A stretch of 64,000 nucleotides of DNA from Rhizobium sp. SL42 (GCF_021729845.1 NZ_CP063399.1:124001-188000); one strand, 5' to 3'; counted from the first letter of the stretch, positions 15,977-25,997 are shown. Notes: generated by a model from the sequence alone, not told the origin. Numbers and translations are program-made.

Positions 15977-17902
15977 ATGAAACGACCAAGTGTAAAACTG
16001 TCCCTTATCGCCTCCGCCGCCGGGATGGTGCTCTTAACCGGTATTCTCTCCTGGGTATCGATCAGTTCGCTGTCGACGATCGACGTCAACAGTGACCAGA
16101 TCATCGAGGACTGGATGCCGAGCGTCGAGCGCTCGAAGGAAATGGATACGGCTGCGTCCGACCTGCGCATCGCCTTCAACATGCATGTCCTGGCCGCAAC
16201 GGATGAGGAGGAACTTGCGTCGGAAAAGACGATCGAGGAGGAAAAGTCCCGGTTCCTTGGGGCGGTTGACAACTACGCCGCGCTCATTGACGACGAAGAT
16301 ACAGAGGAAAAGGCGGAACTAGCGAAAATCAGCAACACGGCCGGTGCGCTGATCGAGGCCAGTGACAAGATGATCGCGGCTTCGAGAGAGAGCAGGGACG
16401 AGGACGCAAAGCGGATCATTTCCAAGGAAATGGCGCCGCGCTTCGCTGCAATCGCCAGTTCGATCGACACAATCGTCGGCATCAACAAGGAGGGTGCGGC
16501 CAAATCCGGCGCAACTATCCAGCAGCTTCTGGAGAATGCGCTCAATCTCGTCTACGTCCTCTGCGGTATCGCCCTTCTCGTCGCGATGAGCGCCGTCGCC
16601 TTCGCCGTTGCCGGGATCGCCAACCCGATCAGCCGCATCACCGCTGCCATGCGCAATCTTGCTTCCGGCGATACGGCAAGCGCCATTCCCTTCGGCGGTC
16701 GTCAGGACGAGATCGGTGCGATGGCCGAGGCCGTCGAGGTGTTCCGTCAGAATGCGCTTGCCAATGCCCGTCTCGAACAGGAAGCCAACCAATCCCGCAG
16801 CGTTCAGGAAGCGGAGCGCGCCGAGGTGCAGCGCCGCACCGAGCGTGAAGCCGAAGAGTTGCGCTTCGCCTCCGAGAATCTAGCTGCCGGCCTGAAGCGG
16901 CTCGCGAGCGGCGACCTCGCCTTCCAGATCGACGAGACCTTTGCGCCGGATTTCGAGCCGCTGCGCCAGGACTTCAACCAGTCGATCCGTCAGCTTGGCG
17001 CCGCATTGTCCTCCATCGCCGAAAGCATCGGCACGATGGACAACGGCACCCGCGAGATCGCCTCCGGCGCCCAGGACCTCGCCAAGCGTACGGAACAGCA
17101 GGCTGCCGCGCTGGAGGAAACTGCCGCTGCTCTCGACCAGATCGTTGCGAATGTCGGCTCGTCGACGAAGCTGACGGAAGAGGCGCGCGACGTTGCGACC
17201 CAAGCGAACCATAGCGCCGCCAAGTCCGCCGAAGTGGTGTCGCATGCCGAGGAGGCGATGCGCCGCATCGAGGAAAGCTCGCAGCAGATCTCCAACATCA
17301 TCGGCGTCATCGAGGAGATCGCCTTCCAGACCAACCTCCTGGCGCTCAATGCCGGCGTCGAGGCGGCCCGCGCGGGTGACGCCGGCAAGGGCTTCGCGGT
17401 CGTCGCCCAGGAGGTGCGGGAACTCGCCCAGCGCTCGGCGCAGGCCGCCAAGGAGATCAAGGGGCTGATCCAGACCTCGACGACCGAGGTGGAAAGCGGC
17501 GTCAAGCTGGTGCGCGATACCGGCCAAGCGCTGAATGTGATCGGCGGCTTCATCGGCCAGATCAATGGCCACATGAACTCGATCGCTGTCTCGGCCAAGG
17601 AGCAATCCACCGGGCTTGCCGAAATCAACACGGCGGTCAACTCGATGGACCAGAGCACGCAGCAGAATGCGGCGATGGTGGAAGAATCGACCGCTGCGGC
17701 TTCGAGCCTGGCGCAGGAAGCGGCCAAGCTTCGCGATCTCATTGCCCGCTTCAAGCTCGATGGTGCTTCAGGCCCACGCGGCGTCAGCGCCAACAGCAAG
17801 CCGGTCGCTTCTCCCGCACGCGCGCTCGGGCAGAAGCTGGCTGGCGCCTTCCGTGGAAGCACCGCGACAGCAGCAGCCGTTGATTCGTGGGAGGAGTTCT
17901 GA
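15977..17902 (+). CDS. methyl-accepting chemotaxis protein with C-terminal WEEF tail
   Basis: A 641-aa receptor. Membrane helix at residues ~9-30, periplasmic four-helix-bundle domain (~31-190, rich in acidic residues), second membrane helix (~195-213), HAMP ([17 protein letters not shown]), a further coiled stretch, and the signalling domain with tip [17 protein letters not shown] around residue 449. The tail [12 protein letters not shown] to DSWEEF mirrors the receptor at 11436-13448. A Gln-rich acidic helix (EEDTEEK-like, ~110) and no PAS domain. It forms an operon with cheW through an ATGA overlap. The sensing domain differs from the other receptor, so the ligand probably does too. Confidence 0.9.
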   Translation: MKRPSVKLSLIASAAGMVLLTGILSWVSISSLSTIDVNSDQIIEDWMPSVERSKEMDTAASDLRIAFNMHVLAATDEEELASEKTIEEEKSRFLGAVDNYAALIDDEDTEEKAELAKISNTAGALIEASDKMIAASRESRDEDAKRIISKEMAPRFAAIASSIDTIVGINKEGAAKSGATIQQLLENALNLVYVLCGIALLVAMSAVAFAVAGIANPISRITAAMRNLASGDTASAIPFGGRQDEIGAMAEAVEVFRQNALANARLEQEANQSRSVQEAERAEVQRRTEREAEELRFASENLAAGLKRLASGDLAFQIDETFAPDFEPLRQDFNQSIRQLGAALSSIAESIGTMDNGTREIASGAQDLAKRTEQQAAALEETAAALDQIVANVGSSTKLTEEARDVATQANHSAAKSAEVVSHAEEAMRRIEESSQQISNIIGVIEEIAFQTNLLALNAGVEAARAGDAGKGFAVVAQEVRELAQRSAQAAKEIKGLIQTSTTEVESGVKLVRDTGQALNVIGGFIGQINGHMNSIAVSAKEQSTGLAEINTAVNSMDQSTQQNAAMVEESTAAASSLAQEAAKLRDLIARFKLDGASGPRGVSANSKPVASPARALGQKLAGAFRGSTATAAAVDSWEEF

Positions 17903-18378
17903 TGGCGGCGACGACATCGGCCTCCAGCCAGCAAACGACGTTGGAAATCATCGCCTTCCATCTTGGCAACCAACAGTTCTGCATCAAGACGACCTCGATC
18001 CGGGAAATCCGGGGATGGGCAGCGGCCACGCCGCTGCCCCACGCACCGCCTCATGTCCTCGGCGTCATGAACCTGCGCGGCTCCGTCATTCCGGTGATCG
18101 ACCTTGCAGCCAAACTCGCCGTACCGAATGCCGTCGATACCAGCCGTAGCGCCATCGTCGTTGTTGAGGTGGGGCAAGGTGTTCTCGGCCTGGTGGTCGA
18201 TCAGGTCTCGGATATCCTGTCTATCGGCACCGACCGCATCCAGCCGGTGCCCGATTTCGCCGCGAGCTTCGACCCCGCGTTCTCATACGGGATCATCCCC
18301 CACGAACACAGCATGGTCTGCTTCCTCAACCTCGATCACATGTTTGCCAGCCTCGATGAAACGGCGAATGCCGCCTAA
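17902..18378 (+). CDS. cheW: CheW chemotaxis coupling protein
   Basis: A 158-aa CheW, normal in length. It links chemoreceptors to the kinase CheA at the membrane. Recognisable parts: LEIIAFHLGNQQFCIKTTSI, REIRGW, VMNLRGSVIPVIDL (the classic NLRGxxxPVxDL motif), VVVEVGQGVLGLVVDQVSDI and LDHMF near the end. It starts at the ATG overlapping the receptor stop and is dedicated in position to that receptor. No cheA, cheY or cheR is present in this window, so the pair must plug into a chemotaxis machinery encoded elsewhere. It is the reference for judging the deleted copy at 11.2 kb. Confidence 0.92.
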   Translation: MAATTSASSQQTTLEIIAFHLGNQQFCIKTTSIREIRGWAAATPLPHAPPHVLGVMNLRGSVIPVIDLAAKLAVPNAVDTSRSAIVVVEVGQGVLGLVVDQVSDILSIGTDRIQPVPDFAASFDPAFSYGIIPHEHSMVCFLNLDHMFASLDETANAA

Positions 18379-18431
18379 AACCACCCCCGCACGATCGCAT
18401 CCGTCATCCTGAAGAGAAAGAGAATTCGTAA

Positions 18432-18698
18432 ATGCCTCACCTCGCCGCACGTCCGCCTTGTGAACGGTCGCAAGACAGCGATTTAGTTGAACTCCCAGGG
18501 ATATCCAGCGATGCCGAGATCCAAGCGCGGCTAGAACGTGAGCGTGAGCAAATGCTCTGGGCAGTCAATTTCCTGGAGGCATTGTGCGCCAAACTCGCTC
18601 GGTCCAACAGCGGCGGACAGCCTCTGGCCATCGTCGCCGCGAGCACGCCGACAAACGCCACGCAGACGGCAAGTATCAATCCCTCGCGGTCGCGGTAA
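18432..18698 (+). CDS. possible 88-aa hypothetical protein
   Basis: A weakly supported open frame downstream of cheW. The centre (IQARLEREREQMLWAVNFLE) looks like an amphipathic helix; the ends are low-complexity. The ribosome site is poor. It could be a fragment or simply leader sequence of the GGDEF-EAL gene. Confidence 0.25.
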   Translation: MPHLAARPPCERSQDSDLVELPGISSDAEIQARLEREREQMLWAVNFLEALCAKLARSNSGGQPLAIVAASTPTNATQTASINPSRSR

Positions 18699-18756
18699 CG
18701 TTGATGCCGCCAGGTAGATGACGGCACGATCTTCATTTTTCATTTCCGGAGTTTTC

Positions 18757-20922
18757 ATGCCGTTCAACAAGACTCGCAAACACGTTCGGGCCCAGACTTA
18801 TTCCGTCATCGCGGTGACGGTCTCTTTTGTCGCCGTCGCTCTCGTGCTCACCGGGCTTATGACGCGTGTCATCGCCACGATGACCCTCTCGGCAAACGAT
18901 ATCGACGACGCCCGCGCCATCAACATGACCGATACGGCCATCGCTGAGTTCTCAGAACGACTGGGCGCGACGACGAGAGACAATGCGGTCTGGGATGATG
19001 CTTATGCTGCCATCGGTTCACTCGAGGCCGCAGATTTTGCCTACGAGAATTGGGGGAAAACAAGCGAGAATTACCCGCTCTATGACGGCGCGATCGTTGT
19101 CGGACCTGACGGCGGCACAATCTCTGCCTATGCCAAGGGGCAACCATTCCAACCGAGCGTTTATTTTGGAGATGCCTTCAGACGGCAGGTCGAAGCCGCC
19201 GCAAGCCCGGGACAGGATCCACTAGTCAATTTTTTCAAGACAAAGAACGGTGTCGCACTGGTCGCGTCGCACGCGCTTCAGCCCTTCGAGATCAGCACCA
19301 AACCTGCGCAACTCAGCGTGCTTAGTTTTTACAAGGAGATTACGCCGGAAGTCCTCGATGCGTTGGCAGACAAGTACGAACTGGATGGCTTGCGGCTTCA
19401 ATCAGCCCCCGAGCCAGGACTCTTAAGCGCCCCGATCAAGGACAAGAAAGGTATTCCTATCGCCTACCTCGTCTGGCCGAGCGGGGCTCCTGGAAACGCT
19501 GTCCTGAACGAAGTTCATTCCGATGTGGTTGCAGCCGCTTCAATCCTCGCCCTGTTTCTGGTGGCTGTCCTTCTCGCTGGCGCGTCTGAGGCGACACGCC
19601 TTCGCCGACTGGCGGAAACCGCTCGTTTTGAAGCAACCCACGATAGCCTGAGCGGTCTGCTCAACAGGCACGGACTGCTTAATGCGCTGGAACAGTTGGA
19701 GGTCTCGGAGCCCGTATCGCTTTACCTGATCGATCTCGATGGCTTCAAGGCTGTCAACGACGCCTGGGGGCATGCGGTTGGGGACGAACTGATCCGAATT
19801 GTCGCCAATGCACTGCGGGCCTGCCATCCGGAAATCCTGGCCACGGCGCGGCTCGGTGGCGACGAGTTCGCGCTGGTGCAGATCGGATCGGTTGGCCACC
19901 GCGAGATAGAAAAAGCCATCCTGGCACTCTTTGGCGCGCCATTCAGGGTCGCCGGACGGACAATCGAAGTCGGAGCTAGCATTGGGGTTGCCGCTCGAAC
20001 CGGGAATGTGGCAGCGTTGGAACTGCTCCGCAGAGCCGATATGGCCCTCTACCGTGCCAAGGAGAACGGGAAGGCACAGGCAGTCGTCTACGATATAGAG
20101 CTCGATCGAGAACGCCAGCGCGTCGCTGAGTTGGAAAGCGAATTGCGAACAGCCATAGACAGCGGCACAATCGAGCCCGCGTTCCAGCCTCTCGTTTCGG
20201 CTTTGACGGGGGAGGTCATTGGGCTTGAGGCGTTGGCGCGTTGGCGCGGCGCCGCCGGGAACATCAGTCCGGAGGTCTTCATTCCACTTGCCGAAAGGTC
20301 CGGTCTCATCGATGCGCTCGGCGTTCACATGCTGCGAACCTCGATCCGTCACGCAAAGAACTGGCCAGACCTGGCCTTGTCGGTCAACGTCTCGCCAGTC
20401 CAGTTATGCAATCCCGACTTTGCCGCGAATGTGATTGCCGTGCTCCGGGGGGGCGATTTCGATCCTAACCGCCTTACTCTGGAGATAACCGAAGGTGTAC
20501 TGATGTCAAATCCCGAGCAGGCGCGCCGGTCGATAGACCAGCTCCGGCAGGTTGGCATCAAGTTCGCGCTTGACGATTTCGGCTGCGGCTATGCAAGCAT
20601 CGGCGCGTTGCGTCAGTTCGGCTTCGATCGCATGAAGATCGACCGCTCGCTTGTGTCAGGCCTGGAGGAGAACGAAAACGGGATTGAAGTTCTTCGAGCG
20701 ACGGTGGCCTTGGCAACGGCCCTCGACATCCCTGTAACCGCCGAGGGTATCGAGAACCCGCACCAGGCAGCGATACTGCGAGACATCGGCTGCGATCAGT
20801 TCCAGGGTTATCTCGTCGGCAAGCCGATGTCGGCCGACGAGATTTCCAGGAAACTGACGCAAGAAGAGGTTAGAGGTGGCTCGGGAAATCTGCACAGCGG
20901 GGATAAGTGGAATTCTGCCTGA
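18757..20922 (+). CDS. membrane GGDEF-EAL cyclic-di-GMP protein with CHASE4-like sensor
   Basis: About 721 aa from ATG 18757, which has CCGGAG upstream. Membrane helix at ~15-40, a periplasmic CHASE4-type sensor (TRDNAVWDDAYAAI) to ~235, a second membrane helix (~255-275), GGDEF domain with intact RLGGDEFAL near residue 366, and EAL domain with GLEALARW (~490), NVSPVQL and LDDFGCGYAS, all consistent with an active phosphodiesterase. Both c-di-GMP synthesis and breakdown are therefore possible; which dominates cannot be read from sequence. The last ~15 codons lie in the left end of an IS3 element, after the EAL fold is complete. It follows the receptor-cheW operon on the same strand. Confidence 0.9.
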   Translation: MPFNKTRKHVRAQTYSVIAVTVSFVAVALVLTGLMTRVIATMTLSANDIDDARAINMTDTAIAEFSERLGATTRDNAVWDDAYAAIGSLEAADFAYENWGKTSENYPLYDGAIVVGPDGGTISAYAKGQPFQPSVYFGDAFRRQVEAAASPGQDPLVNFFKTKNGVALVASHALQPFEISTKPAQLSVLSFYKEITPEVLDALADKYELDGLRLQSAPEPGLLSAPIKDKKGIPIAYLVWPSGAPGNAVLNEVHSDVVAAASILALFLVAVLLAGASEATRLRRLAETARFEATHDSLSGLLNRHGLLNALEQLEVSEPVSLYLIDLDGFKAVNDAWGHAVGDELIRIVANALRACHPEILATARLGGDEFALVQIGSVGHREIEKAILALFGAPFRVAGRTIEVGASIGVAARTGNVAALELLRRADMALYRAKENGKAQAVVYDIELDRERQRVAELESELRTAIDSGTIEPAFQPLVSALTGEVIGLEALARWRGAAGNISPEVFIPLAERSGLIDALGVHMLRTSIRHAKNWPDLALSVNVSPVQLCNPDFAANVIAVLRGGDFDPNRLTLEITEGVLMSNPEQARRSIDQLRQVGIKFALDDFGCGYASIGALRQFGFDRMKIDRSLVSGLEENENGIEVLRATVALATALDIPVTAEGIENPHQAAILRDIGCDQFQGYLVGKPMSADEISRKLTQEEVRGGSGNLHSGDKWNSA

Positions 20923-21084
20923 CTTCGGCTTAGATGCCGGGAACAGGAGGTGGCATGAAAGAGGCCGCGCCCGTTGAGAGAACAGATCCCTGAGATGCAG
21001 ATGATGATCGAGGGACAGTCACACTTCCAGCCTTTCGGCTTATCCTATTGGGGTTTGCAAGATCTCAACAAGGGAGTTGGAAGC

Positions 21085-22008
21085 ATGACTGCCTCTTATG
21101 AATACCATATCGGCGTGGACTACCACAAATCCTACAGCCATCTGGTGGTGCAGGATTCGGCGGGTAAAACGCTCAGATCCGGCCGGGTGAAGAACGATCG
21201 CCAGTCGCTCGGCGGCTTTCTCGAATGCTACCGCGAGAACAGCCACGCGGTTGTCGAGGCGACGCGCAACTGGATGGTGATGTACGACTGGCTCGACGAC
21301 ATTTGCGATGATGTCGTTCTCGCCCACCCGTTGAAGGTGAAGGCAATTGCCGATGCCAAGATCAAGACAGACAAGATCGACGCCACGGTCTTGGCGCATC
21401 TACTGCGAGCCGACCTGGTTCCGGAAGCCTGGGCACCAAGCGAGAGATCGCGCGACCTTCGCGTCGCGCTGCGCGAGCGGATGTTCTACGTGCGGCTGCG
21501 CACGATGACGAAGAACCGGGTCGTTACCGTCTTTGATCGCTATCCGGAGCAGACAGCACTGCTGAGGAAGCTCGGTGACCTGTTCGGCAAGACCGGCCGC
21601 GTCCAGCTGGCGCAAGTGAAAGTCTCGGAGATCGACCGCATCCAGATCGATCGTGGTCTCGACTTCATCGGTGACATCAATGAACGGATCAAGCAGTCGG
21701 AGACGACGATCCGGGCGATGACCAAGGCCAATGCCAATGTGAAGCTGTTGAAGACAATCCCCGGCATCGGTGAGTTCTTCGCCCGGCTGATCGATGCGGA
21801 GATTGACGACATCAGCCGCTTCCGGAATGCCAAGAAGCTTGCCGCCTACGCCGGGCTTGTACCGTCGACCTATTCCTCCGGCGGCAAGACCTTCCACGGC
21901 AAGATCATCAAGCAGGGCAACAAGTGGCTACGCTGGGCGTTCGTGGAAGCGGTCGCACCTGCCATCGCCACCGATCCGCGGCTGCGCGTCCAGTATGAGC
22001 ATCTGAAG
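21085..22008 (+). pseudogene. IS110-family transposase, 3' truncated
   Basis: About 308 residues of an IS110 DEDD recombinase-transposase starting MTASYEYHIGVDYHKSYSHL. The RuvC-like residues appear as GVDYHKS (D), VVEATRNW (E) and KTDKIDATVLAHLLRAD (D, D). The C-terminal domain with TIPGIGEFFARL and STYSSGGKTFHGKI (catalytic Ser region) is present. The match stops at RVQYEHLK; relatives continue for some 30-40 residues. From 22009 the sequence is IS3 orfB in another frame. Ribosome site GGAG lies 9 bases before ATG 21085. Confidence 0.75.
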
Positions 22009-22010
22009 AC

Positions 22011-22697
22011 TACCCTTTTGCCGGAAGTCGGATGTTGCAATGGCTTTTGAGAGGAGAAGGGTTGAATGTCGGGCGGCTTCACGTCGCCACGCTGATGAAG
22101 AAGATGGGCATTGAGGCAATTTACCGTCGCCCGAACACCTCGAAGCCGGCACCAGGTCATAAAATCTATCCTTATCTCCTGCGCAAGCTGGCGGTGACCA
22201 GACCCAATCAGGTCTGGGCGATGGACCTGACATATATTCCGATGGCGCGGGGCTTCGTCTATCTCTGCGCTGTCGTCGACTGGTTCAGCCGGAGGGTTCT
22301 GTCATGGCGGCTGTCGATCACGATGGAAGCCGCTTTCTGCATAGAGGCGGTCGAGGAGGCGCTGGCCCGTTATGGCAAGCCCGACATCTTCAACACCGAC
22401 CAGGGTTCGCAGTTCACCTCGGTGGACTTCGCTGCCGTGCTGAAGAAGGCTGAGATCGCCATCTCTATGGACGGCAAGGGCGCATGGCGAGACAACGTCT
22501 TCGTCGAGCGGCTTTGGCGGTCGATCAAATACGAGGAGGTCTATCTCCACGCCTACAAGACTGTGTCAGAGGCTCGCGCTGGCATCGGCCGATATCTGAA
22601 CTTCTACAATAGTCGACGTCCACATTCATCCCTTGACCGGAAGACGCCGGATCAGGCCTTCTTCAACGCGCTGACGCCAATGATGGTGGCGGCATAA
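22011..22697 (+). pseudogene. IS3-family OrfB transposase, 5' truncated
   Basis: The frame starts inside orfB at YPFAGSRMLQWLLRGEGLNV and runs to the normal stop. It keeps the DDE core: WAMDLTYIPMARGFVYL (D), NTDQGSQFTS (D) and GAWRDNVFVERLWRSIKYEE (E), plus the C-terminal YNSRRPHSSL. Roughly the first 60-80 residues and the whole of orfA are lost, replaced by the IS110 fragment. An ATG at 22032 is internal and not the native start. Confidence 0.75.
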
Positions 22698-22777
22698 TCG
22701 AGGCGGAAATCCACTTAGCAAAGCGCCCGAAACTGTTCAGACAAACCGAGCCACCTCTGATAGAGGCTCCTAATTAT

Positions 22778-22939
22778 TCATTTTCGGCGTTCATCGAAAC
22801 GCACGTCCCAATGAGATTTCAATATATTGATAAGAAAATAGTCGCCGCGAGAAAGGTGAAAATCTGCTTGAGCCTCGGCAGCAGGTCGACCTACCTCAAG
22901 ATTGGCCAGGGCTTTCAGTGACTCATTGCTACCGAGCAT
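22778..22939 (-). CDS. 53-aa small protein downstream of arsR-type gene
   Basis: A 53-residue frame starting MLGSNESLKALANLEVGRPA and ending FDERRK, with two amphipathic segments and protein-like composition. It starts 21 bases after the ArsR-type regulator stop on the same strand, so the two are probably co-transcribed. The ribosome site (GGCGAGG) is close to the start codon. No family recognised. Confidence 0.4.
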   Translation of the reverse strand: MLGSNESLKALANLEVGRPAAEAQADFHLSRGDYFLINILKSHWDVRFDERRK

Positions 22940-22960
22940 CCTCGCCAAACAAATGAGCCG

Positions 22961-23281
22961 TCAACGAGACAGACCCACTTCAGCGAGCAGGTGCATAACC
23001 AATGGATCGCAGCAGCGGTAGAATATCGTTTGCCTATTTCTTCGTGCGCGCACAACGTCAGATTGACGCAGCTTGGAGAGGTGCTGTGACAGCGCAGACT
23101 GGCTGATGTTTAGATCAGTCGCCAGTTCGTTCACCGACCACTCTCGCTCCATCAATCGAAGAAGCGCGCCGAGTCTGATGGGGTTCGAGATGCTCCAGAA
23201 CAATTCTGCAGCTTTTTCCAGATCCATCATTTTGGATTTCGGATGGCCTGGATCCGTAATATTTCGAAGTGCTATCGACAT
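22961..23281 (-). CDS. ArsR-family (NolR/BigR-like) HTH repressor
   Basis: A 106-aa winged-helix protein. The core FWSISNPIRLGALLRLMERE, NELATDLNISQSALSQHLSK and VRARRNRQTIFYR is typical of the rhizobial NolR/BigR branch of the ArsR family, dimeric repressors. The cysteine near helix alpha-2 that BigR uses for redox sensing is replaced (LLRL), although a CC pair lies after the wing (YRCCDP). It has no metal-binding CVC motif. The start at 23281 has AGGTGG upstream. A palindrome 26-39 bases upstream of the start is a likely autoregulatory operator. Confidence 0.8.
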   Translation of the reverse strand: MSIALRNITDPGHPKSKMMDLEKAAELFWSISNPIRLGALLRLMEREWSVNELATDLNISQSALSQHLSKLRQSDVVRARRNRQTIFYRCCDPLVMHLLAEVGLSR

Positions 23282-23623
23282 AATGCCACCTAGTTACCGT
23301 ACAATAATTCTACCTAGAATATTAAAGTATGGTAAATAATTAATTAAGAGCAAGCTTGATCAGCATTCACGACGAGCCGCGCCAGAAACGTGATCAGCAG
23401 GGTGGGAAAGGCCATGTTCTCTACTACGCCACCTTTTTATTTCGACCAGGCGCCACGGTTTGAGCCCGTGTGTTGAGTTTCAGCAGGATTTGACCCATTT
23501 TCCGTTTCGCGTTCACCCACCGAATTCGTTGCAATAAACTGTCTGCAAACACCTTTTCGCTTCCTGACCGGATCACAGCGAAATGGAAAAGTTGCTTAAA
23601 CTCACGCGACAACCAACACCGTG
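23282..23623. other. intergenic, AT-rich on the left
   Basis: About 340 bases. The left 60 bases are AT-rich and contain the ArsR-type promoter and operator. The rest holds only a doubtful 62-codon minus-strand frame. Confidence 0.4.
23307..23320 (-). promoter_or_regulatory. palindromic operator candidate upstream of arsR-type gene
   Basis: ATTCTAGGTAGAAT on the minus strand: six-base arms ATTCTA/TAGAAT around GG, in an AT-rich stretch. The position suits autorepression by the ArsR-type protein. Confidence 0.5.
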
Positions 23624-25300
23624 CTACACTGCGTGCAAAATCGAGGGTAGTTCTCCCTCGGACACATAGCGGTCACGTCCCGTGGTCTTCGCACGATATA
23701 GTCTGGCGTCCGCCAGGGCCAGCAAGGCATCCCGTCCGACGACTTCCTTGGAACACGCCAGGCCGATGCTGGTTGTTATCTTGAGGCCGGGGGCGATGCG
23801 CGTCCATTCATAGCTACGCGTGCATCGCAGGAGCTTGTCGCCAATTAATGGCAGGTCGTGCTCCTGCGCGTCGCTGACCAGGATCACAAATTCCTCACCC
23901 CCGATACGGGCGACCAGATCGCTGGCGCGGAAGCAAGTCGAGACCATATTGGCAAAGGCCTTGATGACTTCGTCGCCAACGGCATGAGAATACTCGTCGT
24001 TAACCGCTTTGAAGTGATCAAGGTCGGCGAAAACCACGGCGAACGGGGTGCCGCTGGCAATCAGACCATCGAAGTCCTGTTCCATCCAACGGCGATTGGC
24101 AACGCCGGTGAGTGGGTCCGTCAAAGCGTCCCGCTTGGACTGCTCCGCGATCCGGCTGGTCATTTCGGCCAATTGGCGGAGCTTTTCCGCCTCGTAGAAG
24201 ATTTCGGCCACGCGCGCGCGGCTTTTGACCTTCTCGCCCTCGAATTGCTGAACCTCCCGGAAGAATCGTTTATGAAGTTGAAGCGCCTTCTCGAAGTCAC
24301 CCATCGCTTCGTGGATTTCCGAAAGTGCTTTGGTGCACAGATGTTTCAGATCGGCCGTTCCAATGTCGGCCGTCAACTGAACGGCCTGCTCGCAATATTC
24401 GCGCGCCTCCCCGATGCGGCCTTCCCGCTGCAGGATTTCCGCATAAGTCTTGAGATACTGGATCCTGCGACGATTGGAGACAGGTCCCTTCACCATCGTC
24501 CATTCTTCAAGGGCGCCGTGTGCTTCCTGAAAGCGCCCAATATAACAAGAGTATTCAGCTTTGTTGGTAAGGGAGACGCGACGCGCCCAGCTGTCTGAAT
24601 TGTCGCGTGACAGCGCCAAAGATTCGTCGGTAAGCGCAATCGCTTCCTCGTGACCCGAAATGAAAATGGTGTCGTCGCCGTTTTGGCGCGCTTCCCTAGC
24701 CTCGTCGGCCACCATGCACCCACGCCCGAACAGACACCAGCAAAGGACATGGGTGTCGGCAAGTGTTCGGGCGATCGCAATAGCCCGCTGCGAAGTGTCC
24801 AGCGACAGTGGAATGTCGCCTCCCATCCAGGCGATGAGTGCGGAGACGTGTAGGGCCAGCGCCAACGCGAAGTTGTTGTCGCCGGTTTCAGCCAGATTGA
24901 CAGCCGCGCGGGCGACCGAATAGCTTTCGTCCGAAAGACCGAGGTTGGACAGGATCCACGCCCCCAGTGTCAATGCGCTCGCTTGCGAGGAGTGATCAAG
25001 GGTTTCCGATAGGCTGCGTGCCGTTTGGACATGTTCGAAGGCTTGTTCGGTCTCTCCCAGCTGGAACAAAATCCAACCCTGTAGCCACTCGTAGCGAAAC
25101 AGCAACTGCGGGTCGTTTTGTGCAGTCACGACAACATCAACGGATCGGAGGCGGGCGAGTGCTTGAAGCGGCTCGCCGGAACCACATTCCAGCCAAGATT
25201 TCTCGAGTTCCGTCCTCACCATCCGACAAACTGACCCAGTCCATTCTGTCTCTGCGTCACGCCGCAGAATCTTCAATTCAATCAGGGCGAAGTATCGCAC
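23624..25300 (-). CDS. TPR-GGDEF diguanylate cyclase
   Basis: Up to 558 aa, cytoplasmic (no membrane helix or signal peptide). Residues ~25-375 form TPR-like helical repeats (ALTLGAWILSNLGLSDESYS, AEILQREGRIGEAREYCEQA, EIHEAMGDFEKALQLHKRFF). A coiled linker (ARVAEIFYEAEKLRQLAEMT) leads to a C-terminal GGDEF domain with DPLTGVANRRWMEQDF and ARIGGEEFVIL near residue 468. GGEEF is an active-site form, so c-di-GMP synthesis is expected, probably controlled by a TPR-bound partner. The start is uncertain: codons at 25300 and 25222 (MVRTELEKSW) are both possible. It is alone on its strand here. Confidence 0.85.
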   Translation of the reverse strand: MRYFALIELKILRRDAETEWTGSVCRMVRTELEKSWLECGSGEPLQALARLRSVDVVVTAQNDPQLLFRYEWLQGWILFQLGETEQAFEHVQTARSLSETLDHSSQASALTLGAWILSNLGLSDESYSVARAAVNLAETGDNNFALALALHVSALIAWMGGDIPLSLDTSQRAIAIARTLADTHVLCWCLFGRGCMVADEAREARQNGDDTIFISGHEEAIALTDESLALSRDNSDSWARRVSLTNKAEYSCYIGRFQEAHGALEEWTMVKGPVSNRRRIQYLKTYAEILQREGRIGEAREYCEQAVQLTADIGTADLKHLCTKALSEIHEAMGDFEKALQLHKRFFREVQQFEGEKVKSRARVAEIFYEAEKLRQLAEMTSRIAEQSKRDALTDPLTGVANRRWMEQDFDGLIASGTPFAVVFADLDHFKAVNDEYSHAVGDEVIKAFANMVSTCFRASDLVARIGGEEFVILVSDAQEHDLPLIGDKLLRCTRSYEWTRIAPGLKITTSIGLACSKEVVGRDALLALADARLYRAKTTGRDRYVSEGELPSILHAV

Positions 25301-25443
25301 CGCCTAATTAAATGTTCTCTAATCCGAGCCCGGCTGCTATGTATTTCGGCCGAAACAGAGGTGGTCTGGAAATTCGGCCGCTTCGCTCGTTCTATCGCAA
25401 CGGCCGCTCGCAATCCAAACGCGCACGCTCGAACTGATCGGGA

Positions 25444-25785
25444 TCATTTGAGCGCTCGCATCACTGCTGCGGCAAGATCACAAGGCGCACCGGACGCAAC
25501 CCTCACCCTCGTACCGTTCGCAAAGTCCACAACAATAGTCGCCGCACCACCGTCGCCGCTGCCAGGAACGTCCAAGACAGTCGCCGGCACGAAAGCGGGA
25601 CCATCTTTCACAGACAGCGCTTGGCGCCGCCACGTGTAAAGCAGCCCCGTCGAAACATCAAAACGACGCGCTACTTCCGAGACATTTGCCCCCGGGGCAA
25701 ATGCTGCCTCAAGAATTTTCAGTCGATCATCCGGTGACCAACGACGACGCCGCTCTTGACCCGTCAGCAAAATGGCCTGTGCCAT
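25444..25785 (-). CDS. solitary IS66 TnpA-type protein
   Basis: A 113-aa IS66-family OrfA: RRRRWSPDDRLKILEAAFAP, NVSEVARRFDVSTGLLYTWR and a C-terminal beta-rich tail ending AAAVMRALK. It is the accessory HTH protein of IS66 elements. TnpB and the TnpC transposase, which normally follow, are absent on the downstream side, so this is a stranded remnant with an intact reading frame. Confidence 0.75.
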   Translation of the reverse strand: MAQAILLTGQERRRRWSPDDRLKILEAAFAPGANVSEVARRFDVSTGLLYTWRRQALSVKDGPAFVPATVLDVPGSGDGGAATIVVDFANGTRVRVASGAPCDLAAAVMRALK

Positions 25786-25997
25786 AGTTCCTCATTGCGC
25801 TCTTAAGTCCACTCTCAAGAGCGCAAAACACGATATCGCCAAAAACTCGCAAGGCGGTCCACGCCGGAGGGATACAGTTCGTCGGGATCGAGGCTTACGA
25901 GGCGGCAGGCGGTGCGATCACTGGAATACGCAGATTGCCGATGAACACCCGGTTGATAAGCATTTTAAATGCAGAAAGGATGATGCCTCCTCGCTTC

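Larger units (their letters stand above)
20870..22760 (+). mobile_element. IS3-family element interrupted by IS110
   Basis: AGAGGTGGCTCGG at 20872-20884 and CCGAGCCACCTCT at 22746-22758 are perfect inverted ends. Similarity continues inward (TCTGnACAG, TAAGTGGA). Between them the IS3 orfA and the 5' part of orfB are missing and an IS110 copy fills the gap. The left end supplies the final codons of the GGDEF-EAL gene. Confidence 0.7.

Noticed and set aside
23424..23612. 62-codon minus-strand frame downstream of the TPR-GGDEF gene
   Set aside because: Protein-like in places but no ribosome site or family; not enough to call.
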